Shown in pieces: positions 13,001 to 27,407 of a stretch of DNA of 64,000 bases. Each line of letters starts with the position of its first letter. Position 1 is the first letter of the stretch. Source of the stretch: Moringa oleifera (lineage: Eukaryota; Streptophyta; Magnoliopsida; Brassicales; Moringaceae); assembly GCA_021397835.1 (NCBI GenBank), contig JAJFZO010000049.1:10545001-10609000 (forward strand). Direction: 5' to 3'. Both the position numbers and the translations under genes were made by a program. The notes below the pieces were generated by a model, which worked only from the letters and a program-made list of their open reading frames with translations, was not told the origin of the DNA and ran no database searches.

Positions 13001-13667
13001 ACATTTTTGCATGATTTAGCATGGGGACCTATAAATAAGGTCAACACTTATCCAATTCACTACGTCAATGGTTACTATTTTCATACTTCCACTTGGGCTA
13101 ATAATCGAAGTACAAACAACTCTGGAGTAGCTTTGATAAGTATAGACTATATGTACCATGGAATTATTGAAGAAATTGTAGAGGTCGAGTATCCTGGTAA
13201 GCCTGTGAAACAACTGACATTATTCAATTATAGATGGTTTGAGCCTTCTAGCATGGGTACAAGGATCTGCCCCAAGCATAGGACCATTGATATTAAAACC
13301 AATAAGAGATATAAAGGAAAGGATACATTTATTTTTACATATTAAGCAGAACAAAGTATATTTTACGTCGTATCTTAATACCACTCCACAAAAGAGAGAT
13401 TGGAGTATAGTCATCAAAACTAAAGCAAGAAATCGAATTGAATCTCCGGATGATCCATTCCAAGATGATATGATGCAACAGTTATGTCCTACCTCTTCTG
13501 ACGATCAGATTGTAAATAATTTGAGAGATATCAATGATCAAGGTCAAGAGATTCAAGTTGAGGAAGATTCAGTTCAATTGGTAGATGAAGAAAAAGTATC
13601 ATTTAACAGTGAAGAGTTTGATAGTGAAAATGAAACTTCTATGAATGACATTGTTAATAGTGACTGA
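10039..13667 (+). pseudogene. TNP2-type CACTA transposase, decayed (CACTA-1)
   Basis: This would encode the DDE-type transposase that cuts and pastes the element. Domains appear in the standard order. The transposase-associated N-terminal domain (10039-10281) has the CPCAKC zinc-like motif. The TNP2 core (10705-11732) has HHDNKCEDG, AHPSGG, the catalytic-region motif SDGFNPF and CWPI, then later YGELHNFTKCSIFWDLPYW and the DVMH motif. A DUF4218-like segment follows (12074-12304 and 12362-12640; CLPVHLM-like VHLMYD, YRWMYPFE, NKAHVDGSICEAY). A DUF4216-like segment is last (12971-13390; YFVNGY-like YVNGYYFHT, GVALIS, YHGIIEEIVEVEYPG), with an acidic tail to 13667. Introns lie near 12300 and 12690-12970. 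Stops and frameshifts interrupt the core (11110-11440, 11733-12060, about 13345), so it is dead. It faces the second element gene 90 bp downstream. Confidence 0.88.
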
Positions 13668-13758
13668 TTATAAAGGTTTGTGATTGAATATGTTACAAAT
13701 TATATTTATGCCCATTTTATAATTTTCTCACTAAACATACTTTGTTCATTATCCACAG

Positions 13759-16282
13759 ATGTCAGAAAGAGGGGGACGTGGTGCTTGTGGTGTTAGAGGT
13801 AAAGGTAGATGGTCCTACACATTGGACACATCTTCTACAGCTCAAGTATCATCACCTTTTGCTCAGACACGATCACCTTCAGTTGATGCACCATCATTTC
13901 CAACTCATAGAATGTCTTCCTCGGTTGATGCTCCATCGCCTCCATTTCGTACAACATCACCTGCATGTCATACACCATCATCTCGACCATTATCATTTGA
14001 CCATACGCCATCACTCAGAGATGTTGCAGTTCACACACCATCAATTGAGTCGGCATGTGCAATAGGAGATAGTAGGCTATATATTCAGCCTGTGGGAAAA
14101 GAATATGATAACTTATTTTTTTTGTTGTGCTACACTTATTTTAGAATTACGTGTTGTGTTCTAATTCTTATATGATACGTTTTATATTTTAAATTATTTT
14201 TTACAGGTTATTACCTACATCTAGGACAATTGCCATTATTTTTGGAATCATCAAGTCAAAATTTGATCAGCCATGGATTGGATGGCGCGAAGTTTCGACT
14301 GACATTCAAGATTTATGGTAGGTCGAATTTCAGGTGATATTATAACATGTTGTTCAATTTACAAAATTAATTTTCGTATAGTTATAGTTAGTTTACATGC
14401 TTAACTAACTAATTTAAGGTCAATATTGTTATAGAAGAAATGTAGATGGGATCCACTTATGGATGGTGTAGTTAGACGGATATGGGGGTCTAAAGCTGCA
14501 GATATCCTCCAATCGAGTCTTGTATCGGTCTGAACTAAGAAGTGAAAGGGAATGTGGATGCAACCATCCATTTGAGAAGCACTGTTTGCTTAGTGGACGA
14601 CGGACCTGGCCTTTCAAGCTGCATCACAGAGGAATAAAAACAATCGATCTCTTAGTGAAGCCATTGTGCATCGAGGAGGTTCTATTTCCATTTTTGAGCA
14701 TAGAAGACAAATGGTAATTTTTTAATTTAATTAATTATTTTTATGTTATTATCATATATTTAGTTACACTCGACAGAATTTTATTTTTCATTGTTTAACT
14801 GTTAGGCTAAGGAGCTTGGGAGGGATCCTAGCATGCCAAAACTGTTTCAAAGGTTAAATCATAATGAGAAGACTGGTACATGGGCCACGGAAAGAGCTGC
14901 ATAAATTTATGTGAGTAGTACAAGTAGAATATATTTGTCTTTAGTTAATTATGTGTTGAATGGAATAAATTGATTAATGGTTTTTTGTTTCTATTGAGGT
15001 TTTGGGTTGGTTATCAAAATAATAATTTTTGGTTTTAGCTTCTTCTATGGAGGTTATATGTTTTCACGTTGTGTTTAAATTATTTAACAAAAAATAACTA
15101 CCTTATATTGATCTAGTTGAGACATTTTTATTTACTTTACAAATGAATGCTTATATTTTTTTTTACTTTTTGTTATCATTGGGATACACTTTCTCTCTTA
15201 CATTTTCTTGTCAGTTTGATTCTTGTATTTTTCAGAAAGATATCTTATGACTGTAACATCACTCCATTATTTTTGTTGGTAACAAGTAACATCACTTTTA
15301 TAGATCATCTTCTTATTAAATTGGGTCAAATTATTATTTATTGTAGGTCTCACTATATTTTATGCATATATTGTGACCTTACTATTAGTTGTATGTAGTG
15401 GTATTAAATATGATACGTGCTACTAGTTCATTAGATGGAACAACCACATATGCTGAGTATTTGAGTTAATTTTTTTTACTTTCTTTTCATATTTTTTTAT
15501 TTGGATTTTTTTTTGCTTTTTTTAATAATTTTTTGCCTTGGGTTTTTAAAAATTTTCAATGCATTTTCATTAATTAATTTACCGTTTCTGATTTTATTGA
15601 TACATAAAAGTTTGCTTTTCTTATTTTAATTTTTTTAATTAATTATGTGCAGGCTGATTATGAGAAATTGAGAGAGGATACCATTGCCTCAAGATCATCT
15701 GTTGATGATTCTACCATCTTTCTTAAAGTCGTAGGTGAAAACAAAAAGAGAGGCTAGGCATTTGGATTTGGATTAGAGGTAGCCTTCTATGAAGCATCAA
15801 ACTTTGGTTCTCAATCTTCATATGCCCCATCTAGTGTTATGATGCAACAAATGATGTTTCGTTTTCAAGATATACAAGGACAATTAGATAGAGAACGTGA
15901 AGAAATAGAAGAACGACTAGCAAGAGAACGTGTAGAGATGGAAGATAGATTGGAAAGAGAACATGCTGTGAGAGATGCGAGAGAAAAAGAGATGGAAGAA
16001 CGACTACAGAAACAACGTGATCTAATGGAGAGACAACAAAGAGATTTGAAAGAAGAGATGAAAAGACAAATGGAAATAAGAGATCGAAGAGAAAATAAAC
16101 TTAGAAAAGAAATGGCCTCGACGAAGAAGCTTCAGAATAGACTTGTTAGACAAATGAGTTCGTAGCAAGGTACTTTAGGTCATTGGAGTACTTCTTCTAG
16201 TCTAGTTGACGATGATGGCACTAGTGATGATGATGATGGTGATGGTGATGGTGATGATGTTGATCTTATAGAGGATGATTAG
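13759..16282 (+). pseudogene. Second CACTA-1 protein: Transposase_24 type with coiled-coil tail
   Basis: The N-terminal exon (13759-about 14100) starts MSERGGRG and is rich in Ser, Pro, Thr and His. Later exons (about 14205-14335, 14435-14715, 14806-14905) carry motifs of the Plant transposase (Ptta/En/Spm, Transposase_24) family: KFDQPWIGWREV, CRWDPLMDGVVRRIWGSKAA (with a shift), HRGGSISIF and AKELGRDPSMPKLFQRL. The last exon (15652-16282) has YEKLREDT, then a strongly charged E/R coiled coil (15839-16165, heptads of EERL/REREE type) and an Asp-rich end. Stops occur at about 14905 (AA then TAA), 15757 and 16165. In En/Spm systems the second product binds subterminal repeats. That role is inferred here from position and family. 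Confidence 0.75.
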
Positions 16283-16599
16283 ATTTTTTTAAAAAAAATT
16301 CATTAATCAGTACGATTGAATATTTACTTTAAACATACTGTGTGTTTAACATCATATATGATAATTTCACTGTTACTGTAATTTTTACATGCTTTTATTT
16401 GTTTTGTTAATTTTATTTTATGAAAATATGTATTTATTAATTTAATTTATTTACAAAAATATGTATTTATTGATTTCTCTGAATCACATTGAATATATAT
16501 TTTGATACGAATTAAGCAAAATAAAAAAATTATTTATTTGATTACTAAATAAAATAAAATTCGATAAATTTGTTAATTAAAAATTTTGTGAAAAAAAAT
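16283..16599. other. AT-rich 3' spacer of CACTA-1
   Basis: A short AT-rich interval between the end of the second gene and the terminal repeat array. It probably holds the 3' untranslated region. Nothing else is seen. Confidence 0.6.
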
Positions 16600-17349
16600 A
16601 TTGTCACGAATTTTCTTCTGTTGCAACAATAGATCAATTGCCACCATATTTCTTCCATGGTAATAACAAATTAATTGCCACGGAAGATATTCTGTGGGAA
16701 ACATAACCAATTGCCACGGAATACCTTCCATGGGAATCGTTACCAATTGCCACGGAATATCTTTCATGGGAAACGTTACCAATTGCCACAACATACCTTC
16801 CGTGGGAAAGGTAACCAATTGCCATGGAATATCTTCCATGGGAAATGTAACCAATTGCCACGGAATATCTTCCGTGGCAAACATAAACCAATTGCCAGCC
16901 AAAGATATGGATTGCTACGGAAGAAATTCCGTGGCAAAAGATATTGATTATCACGGAAACTATTCGGTGCCTAGATATATAAATTGCCACAGAATATGTT
17001 CCGTGGCAAAAAGATTCTTCCGTATCAACAAGAGACTAATTCCTACAAAGTATTTTCGTGGCAAAAATAAATTAATTCTTACGTAATTTTTTCGTGGCAA
17101 TTTTTATGTTCATTTATTAATTAAATAATTTAGTAACATAATATTAAATATTTCCAACAAACAATCTGTAGGAATGTCATTGAAAAATTACCACGGTACC
17201 GAATTCCGTGGAAAAATTAACATTCTCACGATTATAATTCTCACAAAAATTATTCGGTAAGAATTTTCTTAAAAAATACAGATTCTCATGAAAATTCTTT
17301 ATTTTTCCACAATATTTTTTCGTGGGAAAACTATAAATTTTTTGTAGTG
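16600..17349. repeat. CACTA-1 right subterminal repeat array and terminus
   Basis: More than a dozen copies of a 33-40 bp unit of the form ATTGCCACGGAATATCTTCC followed by (G/A)TGGGAAA or GTGGCAAA. Each unit carries the inverted pair CCACGGAA / TTCCGTGG, so each can form a small hairpin. Copies are clearest from 16670 to 17010 and become diverged toward 17349, where the element ends ...TTTTTTGTAGTG. ORFs of 90-130 codons run through the array in several frames only because the period is often a multiple of three. They are not genes. This is the expected binding array for the element's second protein. Confidence 0.9.
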
Positions 17350-17744
17350 GGACTTCCATAAATTAGCCTCTTATGCAAACACTTTCATCTTATTTTTTAA
17401 ATCAATGATATCCTAAATGTAACCTATCTTTAATGTCTTTTCTTAATTCAGGATGGACATCATTTGGCTTATCTCTAGTTTGCATTTTGCCTATGTTTCC
17501 ATAAGCTATTTTTATCAGTAAAGCTTCCTAAATGTGACCTAAATGTATTCTCTCTACATGTTTAATTCAGGATGGTCATCCTTTGGTTTCAAAGCTTCCT
17601 TGTTCCAATCCGCCGTTATCCTTAGTCTTTCATTCTCTTTTTTTAAGTCACTCAAAATCTAAAGTGGTTCCTCTGTTTGCTGTTTCAATACGTTTTTACC
17701 TAATCTTGGATTATTCATCCGTTTCTTCAAAGATGATATTTATT
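17350..17744 (-). mobile_element. Gypsy remnant continued between CACTA-1 and CACTA-3
   Basis: This begins with the second GGA target copy. On minus it reads DLKNKMKVFA, a stop, EANLWKS, and continues after excision of CACTA-1 into KLKKSMHPNA and KLKFTEVIFDQATGATNL. It is therefore the same open, charged gag-leader region interrupted by the transposon. Two related segments at about 17411-17466 and 17529-17590 (TTAATTCAGGATGG-CATC shared) look like an old duplication within it. CACTA-3 begins at 17745. Confidence 0.55.
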
Positions 17745-18210
17745 CACTACAACAAAACCAATTTTTAATGACATTTAATAGATGATGTTTTTAACAAAAT
17801 TATCATTAAAAATGGATCAATTAATGATCGAAAATATTATATGATAATTTAATGATGGATTTTCATCTAATTCAAACATTTCTTATCTGTTATTTGAGGA
17901 ACCAACAAAAAATGTTAAAAATTTCACGTTGGTTTCCAGAATCAACGTGAAATGGAGATTATTCTTATTGATTATCTAAAGAATCAGCAAGAAATGTAAG
18001 CAATTTCATGTTGATTTCTTAAACCAACGTAAAATTTAGGTTATTCTTGTCGGTTTCTACTAACTGATGAGAAATGTAAGCAATTTCTTGTCTGTTTCTT
18101 TTAACGGATGAGAAATCGCTTTGAAAATCCTCTTTTATTGTTAGTTTTTTTTAATAAATGAACGATAAAAATTACCTTTCTTGTCAGTTCATTAATGAAC
18201 CCACGAGAAA
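17745..18210. repeat. CACTA-3 left terminus and subterminal inverted repeats
   Basis: The terminus is followed by TTTTTAATGACATTTAATAG, the same TTTAATGACA motif that forms the CACTA-2 arrays. From about 17920 to 18130 a different set recurs: ATTTCACGTTGGTTT / AATCAACGTGAAAT and GAAATGTAAGCAATTTC, alternating in both orientations at about 60-70 bp spacing. This is typical CACTA subterminal architecture. The family-specific motif differs from both other elements. Confidence 0.75.
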
Positions 18211-18289
18211 GGTTACTTATTTAAGCCTCACGATACCCAGATTTGGGTATCGATATCGTGTATAGTATGCTTCTTGAGTAGAAAATAAT

Positions 18290-20440
18290 ATATGAAGTTG
18301 AAGTTGATAATACAATAAAAATGGTGCATGAGGTTTTACTGAATTTGATAGTAACCTAGATCATTTTGAAAGATTACTTGGAGATGCCAAGAAATCTTTG
18401 TATCCTGAAGTAGTGAAATTCAACAAATTGTTTGCTTTAGTGAAACTTTACAACTTGAAAGCAAATGATAATTGGTTTGATGAGAGCTTCAATGAATTAC
18501 TATAATTAATATTTAAATTGTCGTCTGAGAATTATGAAATGCCCTTTTTCATGTATGAGGCAAAGAACACCTTAAATACATTGGGTATGGACTATGAAGA
18601 GACGCATACATATCCAAATGACTATATTTTATATTGAAAAAAGTACCAAGATGAGACTCAATGTCTAATGTGCAGTGTTTTTAAATGGAAAGTGACAAAA
18701 AATAGTAAAAAAATGAAGCAAAGGGTGCCTGCAAAGATATTGTGGTATTTTTCAGTGATACCAAGATTTAAGAGAATATTCAAATGCTGTAAAATATCAA
18801 AACAACTCAAATGACATTTAAGGCAAAGAGAAATAGATGGTCAATTGAGGCATCCATTTGATACACCATCTTAGCAGTTAATAGATTTCATGTGGCCAAA
18901 ATTTGCATATAAGCCTCAAAACTCGAGGCTCACCATTTTGACTGATGGAATCAATCCACATAGTTCATTAAGCAATCGTTATGTTTATTGGCCTGTAGTC
19001 ATGGTGACATATAATTTATTATCTTGGTTGACAACGAAGAGAAAGTTTATGATGCTTACACTATTAATATCGAGGCCTAAATATCCTCGAAATGATATCG
19101 ATGTCTATTTGGTACTACCAGTTGAAGATTTGAATGTTTTGCGAGACTGGTGTTCATGTTTATGATGCACACAATAAGGAATCATTCAGCTTGAAAGCAT
19201 TATTATTATGGACGATTAATAATTTTCTTGCACATGGTAATTTATCCGATTCTATAGTGAAAGTGTATTATGCATGTCCTATATGTAGTGAAAATACACA
19301 TGCATGTCATTTGCCACATAGTAAGAAGATGTCATTTGTAGGACATAGAAGATTTTTACATCAAAATCATCTGTATAAAAGACAAAAGAATGCGTTTAAT
19401 AGGGTAAGTCGAAAAAAACGAAATAAGAAAAATAAAGAAGACATTGCCTCATTGTGTTGAAAAAAGAAATTGATATTCTTTGGATTGTCATACTAGAAAT
19501 CATTGCATGTAAGGCACATACTCGGTGATGTACATAGAAATAAATGTATGTGATAGCCTTATAGGGACATTACTTGATATTACTAACAAATCTAAAAATA
19601 GTTTTATTACTAAAAAGGATCTTAAATAGATGAGCTTATAGTTTAAATTGATACCGCAAGTTCGAAATAATCGTATATTTCTACCACCATCTTGAATCAC
19701 GTTATCAAAAAATGAGAAGAGATAATTTTGTAAGGCATTAAGTGAGATAAATGTGCTAGATTAATGCAATAATTGTTGCCTATCGCTTTATGAGGATTAT
19801 TACCTAAAAATGTCAGATATGCACTTAGAAGATTTTATATATTTTTCAATCTTTTATGCTAAAAAGGTTGTTAATGTGGTAAAGTTAGATGGAATGCAAA
19901 ATGAACTAGTGACAATGTTATATTTGTTTGAGAAGTATTTTCCTCCAAGTTTTTTTGATGTTACGGTTGATTTCACTATTCATCTAATTAGAGAAGTAAA
20001 GTTATTTGGTCATGTGTACTTGCGGTAAATGTATCCATTTGAAAGATACATAAAAGTGTTAAAAGGATATGTGCAAAATTATAATAAGCTAGAGGGATGC
20101 ATAGCTGAAGCACACATAATAGAAGAGGCGTTATAATTTTGTGTTGGCCATTTATCCAATTTGGATGCTATTGGGATTCCCATACAGAAGAATGTTTACG
20201 ATAACTCAACTTAAAATGGCAAACCATTGCCTGGTGGCTGCATTGAGAAAGTTGCCCATGATCTTTCATAGCAAGCACACTTTTATGTTTTGTTGAACAC
20301 CAATGGAGTTCAATCGTACGTAAGGTAATTTATTCATATTTGGTGTTATCAATTATCATAATATCATTTCGTTTTATTACTTTTATTTAAAAATGTAGCT
20401 AGCATATGAAGCAATTTAGAGTAGCCTATCTAATTAAGTC
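18290..20440 (+). pseudogene. TNP2-type transposase fragment (CACTA-3)
   Basis: Recognisable plus-strand pieces: FMWPKFAYKPQNSRL, LTDGINPHSSLSNRYVYWPV and WLTTKRKFMMLTLL (18890-19135); then, one frame over, VHVYDAHNKESFSLKALLLW, YYACPICSENTHACHL and MSFVGHRRFL (19134-19460); then a DUF4218-like part (19810-20160; YFPPSFFDV, HLIREVKLFGHVY, YPFERY). An intron-like gap near 20325-20400 separates the last exon (AHFYVLLNTNGVQSYV, then SNVEMN already in rps8). A deletion is evident near 19400 relative to CACTA-2. There are many stops. It corresponds segment by segment to the CACTA-2 transposase, which supports the call. Confidence 0.85.
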
Positions 20441-20803
20441 AAATGTTGAGATGAATAGAAAAGGAACGCTTCAGATAACATCTATTAACACCACCGAAAA
20501 CATTGTTAACATACTTTTACGAGAAGGTTTTATTGAAAACGTAAGGAAACATTGAAAAAACAAGAATTTTTTTTTATTTTAACCCTACGACATAGACGAA
20601 ATAGGAAAGAGCTATATAAAACTATTTTAAATTTAAAACAGATCAGTTGACCTGGTCTACAAATCTATTCTAATTATCAACGAATTTTGAGAATTTTAAG
20701 CAGGATAGGGATTGTAATCCTTTCTACCTCTCGAGGTATAATGACAGACTGAGAGGCTCAATGAGAAGGAATTAGAGGAGAAATATTGTGTTTTATATGG
20801 TAG
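20441..20803 (+). pseudogene. rps8: rps8, ribosomal protein S8 (plastid-derived, 5' truncated)
   Basis: Small-subunit ribosomal protein gene fragment. It starts at about codon 15 ([20 protein letters not shown]), continues through [11 protein letters not shown] and RHRRNRK, and ends [11 protein letters not shown]...GGEILCYIW-like and TAG at 20801. In-frame stops replace residues in the middle and near the C-terminus. The missing N-terminus coincides with the junction to CACTA-3 (shared AAA). infA follows, as in plastomes. Confidence 0.85.
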
Positions 20804-20903
20804 TCTTTCTGATATCTGAATTGTATCTGAAACTTCCCATTTGTGCATAAAAAAGATGGGTTGTCTAATATCACTCCATCAATATTAGTTGATTAGTTTT
20901 ACC

Positions 20904-21132
20904 TGGAATAAAAGAACAAAAAGGTGAAGGTTTAATTAATGAATCACTTTCCAGTGGCATGCTCTGGGTTTAATGAAGATCTGATTCCAGGTTATCTTTC
21001 AGGAAGGATCCGACATAGTTTTATAAATACACTAAGGGGAAATAAAGTAAAATAAAAATTGAAGTAAGTCCTTATGATTAAACTAGGGGGCATATAATTT
21101 ATAGACTTCGCAACAAGAATTCAAATGATTAG
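20904..21132 (+). pseudogene. infA: infA, translation initiation factor 1 (plastid-derived)
   Basis: Reads, with shifts, as [13 protein letters not shown], then [31 protein letters not shown] and HIIYRLRNKNSND and TAG. That is the infA order and C-terminus. A stop lies after the segment corresponding to MF-RV. infA is already a pseudogene or lost in many eudicot plastomes, so some damage may predate the transfer to the nucleus. Confidence 0.75.
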
Positions 21133-21240
21133 ATGGTTTTTTCAACTTCAACATTCCTTTCATGAGGATACAATTCAATTTTCAAGAAACTTATTTTCTT
21201 CCAATAAGTAGATTCAGAATTAAGTTAAGGAATAATAACT

Positions 21241-21354
21241 ATGAAAATAAGGGCTTCTATTCGTAAAATTTGTGAAAAGTGTCAACTAATCCATAGGAGG
21301 GGATGAATTATAATAATTTGTCCCAACTTGAGACATAAACAAAGACAAGGATAA
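21241..21354 (+). pseudogene. rpl36: rpl36, ribosomal protein L36 (plastid-derived)
   Basis: Full length, 37 codons plus TAA. It begins MKIRASIRKICEKCQLIHRR and ends NLRHKQRQG. A TGA interrupts it after HRRG, where an Arg codon stands in the functional gene (a CGA-to-TGA transition). The zinc-binding C-x2-C pair is still visible. It lies between infA and rps11 as in plastomes. Confidence 0.9.
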
Positions 21355-21446
21355 TCTTTTTGAAAGGGACTTCCTTAAGAAAACCAATGAACAAATAAAA
21401 AGGAAAAAAAAAAAGGATATATTTTGACGTGAAATGGATGTAGAAT

Positions 21447-21845
21447 ATGGCAAAGCCTATACCAAGAGTTAGTTCATGTAAGAACGGACGTAGTGGTTTA
21501 CGTAAAAATGCTCGTAGAATACCAAAGGGAATTATTCATGTTCAAGCACATTTCAACAATACCATTGTGAGTGTTACGGATGTACGGGATCGGGTGATTT
21601 CTTGGTCCTCTGCCGGTATAAGAAGAGGGATGCCTTTTGCTGTTCAAACTATAGCGGAAAATGCTATTTGAGTAGTAGTGGATCAAGGTATGCAACAAGC
21701 CAAAGGCATAATAAAAGGCCCTGTGCTCGGAAGAGATGTAGTATTATGAGCTATTCGTAGAAGTGGTATACTATTAAGTTGCATACGGGATGTAACCCCT
21801 ATGCCACATAATGGTTGTAGACCTCTTAAAAAAAGATGTGTGTAA
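21447..21845 (+). pseudogene. rps11: rps11, ribosomal protein S11 (plastid-derived)
   Basis: Starts [14 protein letters not shown] and ends [14 protein letters not shown]. It is 132 codons instead of about 138, because the segment normally reading TCGFKG between SSAG and TRRGTPF is missing in frame. Stops occur after AENAI and after GRDVVL, so no full protein can be made. Neighbours rpl36 and rpoA are in plastome order. Confidence 0.92.
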
Positions 21846-21917
21846 AAAATAAAAATAAAGGCTGAAAAGATTTCAAGAGAAATAAATGATTCGATGATAT
21901 GATTAAATAATATTATT

Positions 21918-22943
21918 ATGGTTCAAGAGAAAGTAAAAGTATTTACTCGGACACTACAATGGAAGTTTGTTGAATCAAAAACAGATAGTAAGCGTCTTTA
22001 TTATGGACGCTTTTTTCTGTCTCCACTTATGAAAGGTCAAGCCGACACAATAGGCATCACGATGCAAAGAGCTTTGCTTGGAGAAATAAAAGGAACATGT
22101 ATTACACGTGCAAAATCTGAGAAAATACCACATGAATATTCTACCATAATAGGTATTCAAAAATCAATACATGAAATTTTAATGAATTTGAAAGAAATTG
22201 TATTAAGAAGTAATCTGTATGGAACTCGCGACGCATTTATTTGTGTCAAAGGTTCCGGATATGTGACTGCTCAAGACATCATTTTATCATCTTTTATGGA
22301 AATCATTGATAATACATAGCATATGGCTAGCCTAACAGAACCAATTGATTTGTGTATTGGATATCAAATCGAGAGAAATTGAGGATATAGTATAAAAACA
22401 CCAAATAACTTTCAAGATGAAAGTTATCTTATAGATGTTGTATTCATGCTTGTTTAAAATACGAATCATAGTATTCATTCTTATGGGACTAGGAATAAAA
22501 AACAAGAGATACTTTTTCTAGAAATATGGACAAATGGAAGTTTAACTCCTAAAGAAGCACTTCATGAAGCCTCCTGAAATTTGATTAATTTACTTATTCC
22601 TTTTCTACATGCGGAAGAAGAAAAGTTCTATTTAGAGAACAATCAATACAAGGTTACTTTACCCTTTGTTCCTTTTCATGATAGATTGGCTAAACTAAGA
22701 AAAAAGAAAAAAGAAATAGCATTTCAATATATTTTTATTGACCAATCAGAATTGCCTCCTAGAATCTATAATTGTCTCAAAAAGTCCAATATACATACAT
22801 TATTGGATCTTTTAAATAAGAGTCAAAAAGACCTTATGAAAATTGAAGATTTTCGCATAGAAGATGTAAAATAGATATTAAGCATTCTAGAAAAGAAATA
22901 GAAAAAGCATTTTGAAATGAATATACCGAAAAATATGTTTTAA
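21918..22943 (+). pseudogene. rpoA: rpoA, plastid RNA polymerase alpha subunit (plastid-derived)
   Basis: Starts [20 protein letters not shown]. The first 133 codons are open and include [20 protein letters not shown] and [17 protein letters not shown] stop follows at 22317, and more near 22380, 22455, 22576, 22872 and 22899. The C-terminal domain is visible ([38 protein letters not shown]). TAA is at 22941. The length is close to a normal gene, so decay is by point changes with few indels. Confidence 0.93.
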
Positions 22944-23150
22944 ATTTAAATCCATTGGATTTACTTCCTTTTTTTTTATTTTTTAAATAACAAAAAAAAA
23001 AGATGAAATGAGTTTTGAACCTTCAGCACAATCCATATATTCTATTCGGGCCCAAATTTAATTAAGTAGATATACCTAAAGAGAATTCGCTTTGAAGTGA
23101 CTACTCCCTAGATATCCCTATCATTTTATTTTACAATTAAATCAATTTAA

Positions 23151-23365
23151 TTACAAAAGACCAAAACTTAGGGATTTATCAATTGGTAATATTGCTCCAA
23201 TACCCAACCACAAAGCCATCATCGTGCCAATCAAAAAGATGATTGTCACTTCTAGACGACGAAATGGATTTTGGAATTTATTAACATTTTCCAAAAATGG
23301 TATTGTTAATAATCCCGCAGGTACTGAAACCATTAAAAGAACACCCAAAATATAGCTTTGTATAA
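23151..23365 (-). pseudogene. petD: petD, cytochrome b6f subunit IV, 3' fragment (plastid-derived)
   Basis: Minus strand: [20 protein letters not shown], then [25 protein letters not shown] and [11 protein letters not shown] and TAA. It covers roughly the last 70 residues, including the last membrane helix. Tail-to-tail arrangement with rpoA is normal for plastomes. Similarity stops near 23365, the end of this plastome block. Confidence 0.88.
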
Positions 23366-25748
<2,383 letters not shown>

Positions 25749-26052
25749 TTTAGTTAGGGGACCGTGTAGTGTAAATGAAAATTTTTCATAAATGATCAAG
25801 AGATAACAAAAAATGCATTTATTTCTATTACTATTATTAAATGTTCATACAGTAAGAATAAGAAAAGAAGAATAAGGTTGATTAACTAAGTATTCAATTC
25901 GAATTCTGTTTAGGGAAGAAACTAAGTTTTCTTTGTATTCATAGAGAAAGCTGTGTGCAATGATAAAATGCAAGCACGGTTTGGGGAGTGATTTTGCTAC
26001 CTTTACTTATACCTATTTTGTTTCATTTTAACAAATAAATTATCTACTTCAT

Positions 26053-26087
26053 CCGACTAGTTTCGAGTTTAAATCCTGGGCAACCCA
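26053..26087 (+). tRNA. trnK-UUU: trnK-UUU 3' exon (plastid-derived, degraded)
   Basis: 35 bases from CCGACTAGTTTCGAG to GGGCAACCCA, matching the plastid tRNA-Lys second exon with several C-to-T changes in the T-arm. The 300 bp between matK and this exon are trnK intron. The 5' exon is absent from the window, so it cannot give a tRNA. Confidence 0.85.
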
Positions 26088-26363
26088 TTACATTATTATT
26101 ATCTTATTGAAATGATATTCATATATAAAATGTATAGATATAAATTTGCATTCCACTTTTGTTTTGTAACTCGCTTTATTTATTCAAAAAAAAAAAATTT
26201 TTGATGAATCTAGATAGATAAGATCATATATATATATTTGACATTGGCTAACATGGGTATATAAGTCATGTTATATTGTTGAATAGCAAGGTCTCATATT
26301 TCTATTTCTAGAGAATTTGTGTGCTTGGGAGTCCTTGATGATTAAATAAACCAAGATTTTACC

Positions 26364-27407
<1,044 letters not shown>

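Larger units (their letters stand above)
3798..17349 (+). mobile_element. CACTA-1: complete CACTA (En/Spm) DNA transposon, 13.55 kb
   Basis: The left end begins CACTACAAGAAAATAG at 3798. The right end, read inward on minus from 17349, begins CACTACAAAAAATTTATAG. The triplet GGA lies immediately outside both ends (3795-3797 and 17350-17352), which is the 3-bp target duplication typical of the superfamily. Inside each end are arrays of short subterminal motifs built on TTGCCACGG/CCGTGGCAA. Genes on plus are a TNP2-type transposase (10039-13667) and a second protein of Transposase_24 type (13759-16282), both disabled. The element could only move if a related element supplied transposase. It lies inside the gypsy remnant. 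Boundaries are exact. Confidence 0.95.
17745..20440 (+). mobile_element. CACTA-3: 5' part of a CACTA element truncated by plastid DNA
   Basis: The left end reads CACTACAACAAAACC from 17745, with candidate target triplet ATT just outside. Subterminal inverted motifs follow, and then a decayed TNP2 gene on plus. At 20440-20443 homology to the transposase gene stops and rps8 sequence begins, with AAA shared. No right terminus appears anywhere to 64000, so the rest either lies beyond the plastid insertion or was lost. The protein is closer to that of CACTA-2 than to that of CACTA-1 (both have FMWPxFA or YMWPxFA, DGINPHS and MVxYNL), so CACTA-2 and CACTA-3 belong to related families. Confidence 0.85.

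Noticed and set aside
15839..16165. Coiled-coil ORF as a captured host gene (myosin or caldesmon-like)
   Set aside because: It follows directly on Transposase_24 motifs in the same gene, where such tails are common in CACTA second proteins.
16640..17010. CRISPR-like look of regularly spaced palindromic repeats (also 32700-33060)
   Set aside because: Spacers are not unique, the units are degenerate, the location is inside CACTA ends, and the genome is a plant.
16573..17086. Several overlapping 90-130 codon ORFs on both strands with repeated PWQLV or GNxTNCHGI units
   Set aside because: They follow the subterminal repeat period, appear in many frames at once and have no start context. They are repeat artefacts, not a repeat protein.
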